From Chthoniobacter sp. (GTDB taxonomy: Bacteria; Verrucomicrobiota; Verrucomicrobiia; Chthoniobacterales; Chthoniobacteraceae): a DNA stretch of 6,488 nt. The notes beneath the pieces were generated by a model that was not told where the DNA came from, ran no database searches, and saw only the letters and a program-made list of their open reading frames with translations. The stretch lies in the NCBI GenBank assembly GCA_025351065.1, contig JANXWQ010000023.1:1-6488 (forward strand), read 5' to 3'. Numbering within the stretch: the first letter of the stretch is position 1; each line of letters begins with the position of its first letter. The translations under genes were made by a program, and so were the position numbers. This document shows, in pieces, positions 1-4,674 of the stretch.

Positions 1-762
1 GACGCCACGGCGATGCAGCAGACCAAGGCCGCGCCGACTTCCTACACCGACGTGATGACCGTGCAGGCCAACGGACGCCGCACTTTTTTCCACGCGCGCG
101 GGGCCAATGCGCTGCTCGACTCGGCGCACTTCGATTTCACGGAAACGCACGCGCGCATTTTCCATCTCGGCTACCTGCTGCTGCTCGACCGGCTCGACGG
201 CCCGAGCGCCACGCACGGCACCGTGGCTGCCGAGGTGCTGGCGCGCGCGCAGGCCGCGGGGCTGAAGACTTCCATCGACGTGGTGAGCGAGGACAGCGAC
301 CGCTTTGCCAAAATCGTGCTGCCCGCGCTGAAGCATGTGGACGTGTGCGTGATGAATGAATTCGAGGCGGGCCGCTCGACCGGCCGGCGCATCCGCACGG
401 GCGATGCTCTCGACCGCGCGGAACTGCGCGCGGCCATGCAGGCGCTGCTCGCAGCCGGCGTGCGCGAGCGCGTGGTGGTGCATTTCCCCGAGGGCGGCTG
501 CGCGCTCGGGCGCGACGGCGCGTGGCACGAGCATGGCAGCGTGAAATTGCCCGCGGATTACATCGTCGGCGCGGCCGGGGCGGGCGATGCGTTCACCGCT
601 GGCGCGCTGCTCGGCTGGCACGAGGGGCTGCCGGTCGCGGAGTGGCTGCGCTACGGCGTCTGCATGGCGGCGGCGAATCTCAGCGACGAGACCTGCACCG
701 GCGGCATGAAGCCGCTCGCGGAGTGCCTCGCGCTCGGCGAACGGTATGGTTTTCGGAGTTAG
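1..762 (+). CDS. PfkB-family carbohydrate kinase, 5' end cut by window
   Basis: Probable cytoplasmic ATP-dependent sugar or nucleoside kinase of the ribokinase/PfkB superfamily. The frame is already open at base 1 (D-A-T-A before the first Met at 13), so the true start lies upstream and Met at 13 is internal. 253 codons are visible against about 300-330 in the family, so roughly the first 50-70 residues, including most of the N-terminal sugar-binding region, are missing. Seen: a GRRTFFHARGAN stretch near window codons 27-38, typical of a substrate-side strand and lid in this family, and the C-terminal PfkB signature GAAGAGDAF at codons 190-198. The presumed catalytic base is Asp of GAGD (codon 196, bases 586-588), with the GAG anion hole before it. 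The usual D-T-x-G-A-G-D reads V-G-A-A-G-A-G-D, a common variant. The substrate cannot be deduced. It ends with TAG; the next gene is 291 bp away, so they are probably not tightly coupled. Confidence 0.88.
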   Translation, partial: DATAMQQTKAAPTSYTDVMTVQANGRRTFFHARGANALLDSAHFDFTETHARIFHLGYLLLLDRLDGPSATHGTVAAEVLARAQAAGLKTSIDVVSEDSDRFAKIVLPALKHVDVCVMNEFEAGRSTGRRIRTGDALDRAELRAAMQALLAAGVRERVVVHFPEGGCALGRDGAWHEHGSVKLPADYIVGAAGAGDAFTAGALLGWHEGLPVAEWLRYGVCMAAANLSDETCTGGMKPLAECLALGERYGFRS

Positions 763-773
763 GGCATCTGCCG

Positions 774-818
774 AAATCTTCGTCATCGCTGCGGAGCGGG
801 AATGACGCATGGCGATTT
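774..818. repeat. Imperfect hairpin just after the PfkB stop
   Basis: An interrupted inverted repeat. The inner stem is CGTCAT-CGCT (781-790), loop GCGG, then AGCG (795-798), a 3-nt GGA bulge and ATGACG (802-807). AAATC (774-778) and GATTT (814-818) form an outer pair. It begins 11 bases after the PfkB stop codon and is followed by a T-rich stretch (816-825), so it could work as an intrinsic terminator. The T run is interrupted by G and lies several bases from the inner stem, so this is weak. It may instead be a dispersed palindromic repeat. It directly abuts the next inverted repeat. Confidence 0.5.
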
Positions 819-819
819 T

Positions 820-946
820 GTTTTTAACGCAGAGCCGCGGAGATGCAGAGGACGCAGAGATTTCGGATGACCAAACTCGCCGCATAAAATAGCGCTTTCC
901 ATCACGCACCTCTGCGCTCTCTGCGTCTCTGCATTAAAAATAAAAC
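820..946. repeat. Octamer-unit inverted repeat (CGCAGAG family)
   Basis: The left arm has four CGCAGAG-like units at 828-834, 836-842, 844-850 and 853-859, spaced 8, 8 and 9 bases. The right arm has three complementary CTCTGCG-like units at 910-916, 919-925 and 927-933. The arms are flanked by T-rich sequence on the left (816-825) and A-rich sequence on the right (934-945), which extends the pairing potential. The central 50 or so bases (860-909) are unrelated. The layout is seen directly. That such purine-rich CGCAGAG elements recur between genes of Verrucomicrobia and related bacteria is my recollection, not checked. It contains no coding sequence and no CRISPR-like spacers. Confidence 0.75.
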
Positions 947-975
947 CGTCCGTCCAAGATCGTGCGCGCTAAGCA

Positions 976-1004
976 TTGCCATCGCCCCGGATTGTGAATA
1001 TGCG
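976..1004 (+). promoter_or_regulatory. Possible sigma70-type promoter for the thuA-like gene
   Basis: TTGCCA (976-981) matches 5 of 6 bases of the -35 consensus. A 17-base spacer is followed by TATGCG (999-1004), a weak -10 box with 3 of 6 matches. An overlapping GAATAT at 996-1001 is an alternative -10. It sits about 50 bases before the ATG at 1054, in sequence not occupied by the repeats. Only the match and spacing are visible; such matches arise by chance. Confidence 0.25.
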
Positions 1005-1053
1005 AACTGTCCCGGCGGACTCCCGCCTTTCACCCACCACCCCGCATTTGCCC

Positions 1054-2064
1054 ATGAAAAAAACCCTCCGCTCCCTCCTCGTCCTCGCGCTCGCGACTGC
1101 GTCGTTTTCCGCCTTCGCGGCGGAGGCGAAGCGCGTGATCGTCTGCACCGTCACCACCGGCTTCCGCCACAGCAACTCGATTCCGTTTGCGGAAAAAACC
1201 CTCAGGCGGCTGGGTGAGGAATCGAAAGCCTTCACCGTCGTGGACATCGCGCAGCAGCCGGAAGTCAACATCCCGCACAAGCCCAACAGACCCGGCGACC
1301 TCAAGCCCGACGCCGATGACAAGGCCAAGGCGAAGTATGCGGACGAAATGAAAAAGTACGAGGATGCGATGGCGAAATGGACGCCGGACATGGATCAGAA
1401 AGCGAAGGACGCGCAGACCGAATGGGACGCGCAGATGAAAGCCAGCATGGCCAAGCTCAGCCCCGCCAATCTTACCGCGCAGCACATCGACGCGGTCATT
1501 TTCGCCAACACCACGGGCGACCTGCCGCTGCCGGATCGCGACGGCTTCATCAAGTGGGTCGAGGACGGCCACGCCTTCTGCGGCATGCACAGCGCGGGCG
1601 ATACTTTCCACGGTTTCCCCGGCTACCTCGGCATGGTGCAGGCGGAGTTCAAGACGCACGGCGCCCAGGTTCCCGCCGACCTCGTGGCGGGCGACAAAGC
1701 GCATGCGGCCAATGGGGGCATCGGCGAGACGTGGAATCTGGCGCAGGAGGAAATGTATGAGTTCAAGGACGGCAGCCACGACCGCTCGAAGCTGCATGCC
1801 ATCTGGTTCCTGCGCCACCCGCCGCAGGACAAGAACAAAGCCGAATACGCCGCCGTCTCGTGGTGCCGCATGGCGGGCAAAGGGCGCGTCTTTTACACCT
1901 CGCTCGGACACCGCGAAGACCTATGGGACGACACCGACGCGGTGAAGGATCGGAAGAATTCGCCCGAAATCAGCAAGCAGTATCAGGCGCACATCCTCGG
2001 CGGCATTAAGTGGGCGCTCGGACTTGCGCCAGGCAGCGCGGAGCCGAACCCGGAAACGAAGTAA
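1054..2064 (+). CDS. Exported ThuA-like domain protein
   Basis: 336-residue protein of the ThuA-like family (class I glutamine-amidotransferase-like fold), first known from trehalose utilisation in rhizobia. Residues 1-22 are a classic signal peptide: M-K-K-T, a hydrophobic core, then A-F-A-A with likely cleavage before E-A-K-R. Family motifs seen: RVIVCTVTTGFRHS (27-40), NTTGDLPLP (152-160), GMHSAGDTF (177-185), F-K-T-H (199-202), EEMYEF (232-237), GRVFYTSLGHREDLW (277-291) and GGIKWALG (316-323). Residues about 70-138 are a Lys/Asp/Ala/Met-rich, probably helical insertion between the first strands and the NTTGD strand. An in-frame TTG at 976 would add 26 residues, but ATG at 1054 is preferred because it starts the signal peptide exactly. 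No Shine-Dalgarno is visible. The DUF1080 gene follows after a 134-bp repeat spacer. Catalytic activity is not established from sequence; a role in 3-keto-sugar metabolism is inferred. Confidence 0.9.
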   Translation: MKKTLRSLLVLALATASFSAFAAEAKRVIVCTVTTGFRHSNSIPFAEKTLRRLGEESKAFTVVDIAQQPEVNIPHKPNRPGDLKPDADDKAKAKYADEMKKYEDAMAKWTPDMDQKAKDAQTEWDAQMKASMAKLSPANLTAQHIDAVIFANTTGDLPLPDRDGFIKWVEDGHAFCGMHSAGDTFHGFPGYLGMVQAEFKTHGAQVPADLVAGDKAHAANGGIGETWNLAQEEMYEFKDGSHDRSKLHAIWFLRHPPQDKNKAEYAAVSWCRMAGKGRVFYTSLGHREDLWDDTDAVKDRKNSPEISKQYQAHILGGIKWALGLAPGSAEPNPETK

Positions 2065-2198
2065 ATGAGTAATGAGTGAAGGCGTAATGAGTAAGGAATG
2101 TCTAATGTCCCCTTTACTCGCTGCGCCCGCTCATTAGTCATTGCTCATTCGGCATTAGTCATTCCTTACTCATTCACTCATTACTCCTTACTCATTCC
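2065..2198. repeat. Heptamer-unit long inverted repeat filling the intergenic gap
   Basis: The repeat occupies the whole space from the TAA of the thuA-like gene to the ATG of the DUF1080 gene. The left arm is made of ATGAGTA-like units: 2070-2080 is TAATGAGTGAA and 2088-2107 begins TGAGTAAGGAATG. The right arm is the complement: 2153-2172 pairs with 2088-2107 at 19 of 20 positions, and 2173-2183 pairs perfectly with 2070-2080, leaving only GGCGTAA (2081-2087) unpaired on the left. The right side shows a 7-base rhythm of TCATT-like units starting at 2131, 2138, 2145, 2152 and 2159, then 2170, 2178, 2185 and 2192. The loop is 2108-2152. A transcript through both genes would fold into a roughly 31-bp stem ending 15 bases before the downstream start codon. 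Confidence 0.85.
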
Positions 2199-2801
2199 AT
2201 GAAAACCATCCTCGCCATCCTCTTTCTCGCCGTCACCGCGCTCGCCGATGACGCGGGCTTTAAACCATTGTTCAACGGCAAAGACCTCACCGGCTGGCAT
2301 CTTCGGCGCGAGGGCGCGGAGAGCAGTTGGACGGTGGCCGACGGCGTGCTGAAAAATACCGTCGAGCCCGGCAAGCACGGCGTCGATCTCGTGAGCGACG
2401 CGAAGTTTTGGAACTTCACCGTGAAATACGAATACATGGTGCCGGACGGCTCGAACTCGGGCTTCTACCTGCGCGGGCGGCACGAGATTCAAATCCTCGG
2501 CGACTTCGCCAGCGGCCAGGCGACGAAGGGCGGCAACGGCGCGATCTACCAGCACACCGCGCCAAGCGAATTTGCGAGCAAGCCGGGCGGCGAATGGCAG
2601 ACCGTAGAGGCGACGATCATCGGCAACAAAATCACCGTCATCCTCAACGGCAAAAAAATTCACGACAACGTCGAGTGCGACCGCGCCACCGGCAGCGAAC
2701 TCGACGGCAACGTGAAAGAGCCAGGCTCCTTTTTCCTGCAAGGCGACCACGGCACCGTGAGCTTCCGCAACCTCACGGTCAAAGAGCTGCCGAAGGAGTA
2801 G
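2199..2801 (+). CDS. Exported DUF1080 / 3-keto-disaccharide hydrolase family protein
   Basis: 200-residue protein of the DUF1080 family (3-keto-disaccharide hydrolase, a concanavalin-like beta-sandwich). Residues 1-16 are a signal peptide ending A-L-A before D-D-A-G, so the mature protein is probably periplasmic and consists of the domain alone. Motifs in order: FNGKDLTGW (25-33), SSWTVADGVL (42-51), DGSNSGFYLRG (83-93), HEIQILGD (95-102), GAIYQH (114-119), GEWQTVE (131-137), ILNGKKI (148-154) and LQGDHGTVSFRNL (180-192). Length is usual for a single-domain member. Characterised relatives act on 3-keto-glucosides, as hydrolases or lyases; the substrate here is not determinable. ATG at 2199 is chosen because it begins the signal peptide; no Shine-Dalgarno is present, only the end of the heptamer repeat. 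It lies in the same direction as the thuA-like gene, and the two are a plausible functional pair. Confidence 0.92.
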   Translation: MKTILAILFLAVTALADDAGFKPLFNGKDLTGWHLRREGAESSWTVADGVLKNTVEPGKHGVDLVSDAKFWNFTVKYEYMVPDGSNSGFYLRGRHEIQILGDFASGQATKGGNGAIYQHTAPSEFASKPGGEWQTVEATIIGNKITVILNGKKIHDNVECDRATGSELDGNVKEPGSFFLQGDHGTVSFRNLTVKELPKE

Positions 2802-2867
2802 CGCCCGCGCCTGGGTGAGGGATTCATTTGGCAACCGCGGGCCGCGTCCGCTCTACTGCGCCGAGCC

Positions 2868-3362
2868 ATGCGTTTGCTTCGCTTGAAAATCCATCCGCCA
2901 CTGCTGCGTGGCCTCGCCCTCGCGGCGCTCGCCTTTTCCACGGTCGCGTGCAAACGCGCCGCGCCGCCCGCCGTCGTGGCCGCTCCCGCAGCCACGCCCG
3001 ACCCGAAGATTCTCGCCGCCGCGCGCGAGCTCGCCGCCGTGCTCGACAAGGCGCTCACCGCCTACAACGCCGGCGACCAGGCCGCGCTTTTCGCCGACTT
3101 CGCCAGCACCGCCACGCCCGCGCCGAGCCACCGCATTTTCACCGAACTTTTCGAGGGCTACTACAAGGCCGAGTTTGGCAAAATCACCGCCCTGCGGCTC
3201 GACACCAAAGAAACCGTGCCCGACCCGGACGCCGGCCTGCTCGTCTATCTCGCCCAGTGCGAACGCATGCCGCTGGCGAAAGTGAGCGCCAATTTCATCC
3301 GCGAAAACGGCGGGCCTAAGATCATGCAGTTGCGGCTGGAAAAAGTGGAAGCGGCGAAGTGA
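2868..3362 (+). CDS. Small predicted lipoprotein, unknown function
   Basis: 164-residue predicted lipoprotein. The N-terminus has several Arg/Lys residues (R2, R5, K7, R14), a hydrophobic stretch G15-F23 and S-T-V-A-C, giving a lipobox-like site with the lipidated Cys at 28. The -3 position is Thr rather than the usual Leu, so the call is probable only. An Ala/Pro-rich linker (31-43) leads to a globular domain of about 115 residues starting near KILAAARELAAVLDKAL. The beginning of that domain (a helix, then AYNAGDQAALFADF) resembles NTF2/SnoaL-like or DUF3887-type proteins, but I cannot confirm the family. Only one Cys (in QCERM) lies in the mature domain. It begins 66 bp after the DUF1080 stop on the same strand and may be cotranscribed with it. 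Its stop is 8 bp from the stop of the convergent minus-strand gene. Confidence 0.75.
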   Translation: MRLLRLKIHPPLLRGLALAALAFSTVACKRAAPPAVVAAPAATPDPKILAAARELAAVLDKALTAYNAGDQAALFADFASTATPAPSHRIFTELFEGYYKAEFGKITALRLDTKETVPDPDAGLLVYLAQCERMPLAKVSANFIRENGGPKIMQLRLEKVEAAK

Positions 3363-3370
3363 CCTGCCAC

Positions 3371-3754
3371 TCAGCCGCGCGTGTGGTGGTGCAGCGCGCG
3401 GTCGTCCGTCCAGTAAACGTGGAGCATGACCGCACCCCAATAGAGCGGCAGCAGCAGCAGGCCCCAGCCCGCGCTCGCCGCCCCGGCGAGGAAGCAAAAG
3501 GCGAAGGCGAAACCGCTGCCCAGCATGATGATCGCGCCGAGCAGCCGGTGGCCTTTGTAAATGTGGCCGAGCCCTGGGGCCACGCTCAGGAAGACCGACG
3601 CGCGGTCGCGGAAGCCGGCGAGCGGATGACGCTCCTCGCCGCGCACCCAGTCGCAATGCGGGCACTCGTCGGGTTTGTCGGGGAGCAGCGCCGTGCCGCA
3701 GAGCGGGCAGGCGCGGGTTTCGGTGAGCGGAGGATTGGCGTTGGTGGTTGGCAT
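3371..3754 (-). CDS. Zinc-ribbon small membrane protein
   Basis: 127-residue protein of unknown function. An N-terminal zinc ribbon is formed by C16-P-L-C19 and C31-P-H-C34. A short charged linker is followed by a membrane part: FLSVAPGLGHIYKGH (55-69), a hydrophobic helix at about 70-91 and a second at about 93-115, ending in a short His-rich tail. The P-G-L-G-x-x-Y-x-G-x stretch before a hydrophobic helix is reminiscent of TM2-type and related small membrane domains; that is a resemblance, not an assignment. The longer frame starting at 3841 was not used because it reads through a palindromic intergenic element and gives a composition unlike a protein N-terminus; the ATG at 3754 starts just before the ribbon. 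It is convergent with the lipoprotein gene and divergent from the Nif3 gene. Confidence 0.78.
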   Translation of the reverse strand: MPTTNANPPLTETRACPLCGTALLPDKPDECPHCDWVRGEERHPLAGFRDRASVFLSVAPGLGHIYKGHRLLGAIIMLGSGFAFAFCFLAGAASAGWGLLLLPLYWGAVMLHVYWTDDRALHHHTRG

Positions 3755-3787
3755 GGTTAGTCTCGGTTTGGAGTGGTGAAGTGGCCG

Positions 3788-3815
3788 GGCCTTTTTCCCT
3801 GCGGAAAAAGTAGCC
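3788..3815. repeat. Palindrome in the divergent intergenic region
   Basis: CTTTTTCC (3791-3798) and GGAAAAAG (3803-3810) form a perfect 8-bp stem around the loop CTGC. GGC (3788-3790) and GCC (3813-3815) extend it to 11 bp with a TA bulge. It lies in the 98-bp region between the divergent starts of the zinc-ribbon membrane protein and the Nif3-like protein, 34 bases from one start and 37 from the other. It could be an operator, a leader hairpin or a dispersed repeat. On either strand the loop is followed by a purine- or pyrimidine-rich arm, not a free T tract, so it is not a convincing terminator. Confidence 0.6.
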
Positions 3816-3852
3816 AGCCTCATCGCTCCGTGCAATTCCAAACTGAACGCTT

Positions 3853-4608
3853 ATGCCCACGCTCGCCTCCATCGTCACCCACCTCGACCGCTGCCTGCGC
3901 ATTGCGGAGGTCGCCGACTACCCCGGCGCGTGGAACGGCCTGCAAATCGAAAACTCCGGCGCGGTGCGCAAAATCGCCGCCGCCGTGGATGCGTGCGAAG
4001 CCGTCATCGCCGAAGCCGTCGCGCGCGGCGTCTCGCTGCTGCTTGTGCATCATGGGCTGTTTTGGGGCGGCGTGCAGCCGCTCACCGGCGCGGTGCGGCG
4101 CAAAGTCAAGGCCGCGCTCGACGGCGACCTAGCCATCTACAGCTCGCACCTCCCGCTCGATCTGCACCCCACGCTCGGCAACAACGTCCTATTCGCCCAG
4201 GCGCTCGGCTTCAAAAAGTGCGCGCCGTTTTTCTTCGCCAAAGGCCAGCACCTCGGCGTGCAAACCCGCGCCGCGCTTTCGCTCTCCGAACTCGCGCGCC
4301 GGCTCGAACGCGTGCTCGGCAGCGCGCCGCACCTCGCGCCCGGCGGGCCGGGAAAAACCGCGCGCATCGGCATCGTCACCGGCGGTGCGGGCGGCGAGGT
4401 CGCGCGCGCGGCGGCGGAGGGTGTGGATACCTTCATCACCGGCGAAGGCCCGCACCACAGCTACACCCTCGCCGAGGAGCTGGGCGTGAACCTTTTCTAC
4501 GCCGGCCACTACGCCACCGAAACCTTCGGCGTCAAAGCCCTCGCCGCGCATCTCGCGAAAAAGTACCGCGTGCCGTGGGAGTTCATCGACCACCCCACCG
4601 GGCTGTAA
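3853..4608 (+). CDS. Nif3/YbgI-family dinuclear metal-centre protein
   Basis: 251-residue cytoplasmic protein of the Nif3-like family (also annotated as GTP cyclohydrolase 1 type 2 homologue), which forms a toroidal hexamer with a dinuclear metal site in each subunit. Biochemical function is still unsettled for most members. Metal-ligand motifs are all present and match the E. coli YbgI pattern: H66-H67 in LLVHHGLFW, D103 in SSHLPLD, and H219 and E223 in YAGHYATETFG. Other family blocks are AWNGLQIE (26-33), where the Asn-Gly-Leu-Gln is characteristic, GIVTGGAG (173-180) and DTFITGE (192-198). Length fits the short form, without the extra PII-like insert of larger homologues. It starts with ATG at 3853; no Shine-Dalgarno is apparent. 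It is divergent from the zinc-ribbon protein and followed after 66 bp by the kinase gene in the same direction. Confidence 0.95.
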   Translation: MPTLASIVTHLDRCLRIAEVADYPGAWNGLQIENSGAVRKIAAAVDACEAVIAEAVARGVSLLLVHHGLFWGGVQPLTGAVRRKVKAALDGDLAIYSSHLPLDLHPTLGNNVLFAQALGFKKCAPFFFAKGQHLGVQTRAALSLSELARRLERVLGSAPHLAPGGPGKTARIGIVTGGAGGEVARAAAEGVDTFITGEGPHHSYTLAEELGVNLFYAGHYATETFGVKALAAHLAKKYRVPWEFIDHPTGL

Positions 4609-4623
4609 ATCCGCCGCGCAAAT

Positions 4624-4657
4624 TTGAGAATTAAAGTGGTCGCGGCATAGGGCTTGC
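4624..4657 (+). promoter_or_regulatory. Possible promoter for the kinase gene
   Basis: There are two overlapping readings. A sigma70-type site would be TTGAGA (4624-4629, 5 of 6 to consensus), a 16-base spacer and CATAGG (4646-4651, 3 of 6). A sigma54-type site would be CGGCAT-AGGGC-TTGC (4643-4657), with GG and GC at exactly the 10-base separation of the -24/-12 element and 8 of the 10 consensus bases in TGGCAC and TTGC. The sigma54 reading would place the transcription start only about 6 bases before the ATG, which argues against it. A weak AGGG (4661-4664) lies 10 bases before the start codon at 4675. Confidence 0.25.
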
Positions 4658-4674
4658 GACAGGGCGAAGCACCC

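Noticed and set aside
820..946. CRISPR array
   Set aside because: The repeat units are 7-8 bases with no uniform unique spacers between them and are arranged as inverted, not direct, clusters. The heptamer element at 2065-2198 was rejected as CRISPR for the same reason.
976..1053. Upstream TTG start extending the ThuA-like protein by 26 residues
   Set aside because: The extension would place a polar Pro/Arg/Thr-rich segment before a perfect signal peptide that begins at ATG 1054.
1030..1911. 293-codon minus-strand frame opposite the thuA-like gene
   Set aside because: Shadow of a well-supported gene; the translation is Arg/Val/His-rich without domain features.
2181..2834. 217-codon minus-strand frame opposite the DUF1080 gene
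   Set aside because: It covers the DUF1080 gene almost exactly in antisense and starts in sequence after that gene's stop. No motif is recognisable.
3363..3370. Bidirectional terminator between the convergent lipoprotein and zinc-ribbon genes
   Set aside because: Only 8 bases separate the stop codons and no stem-loop with a T tract is visible there.
3755..3841. Upstream start extending the zinc-ribbon protein by 29 residues
   Set aside because: The added residues translate the palindrome and the divergent control region, and no ribosome site favours that start.
2853..3902. 349-codon minus-strand frame
   Set aside because: It overlaps the lipoprotein, the zinc-ribbon protein (in another frame) and the start of the Nif3-like gene. 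Its composition is low-complexity Arg/Gly/Ala, with no motif.
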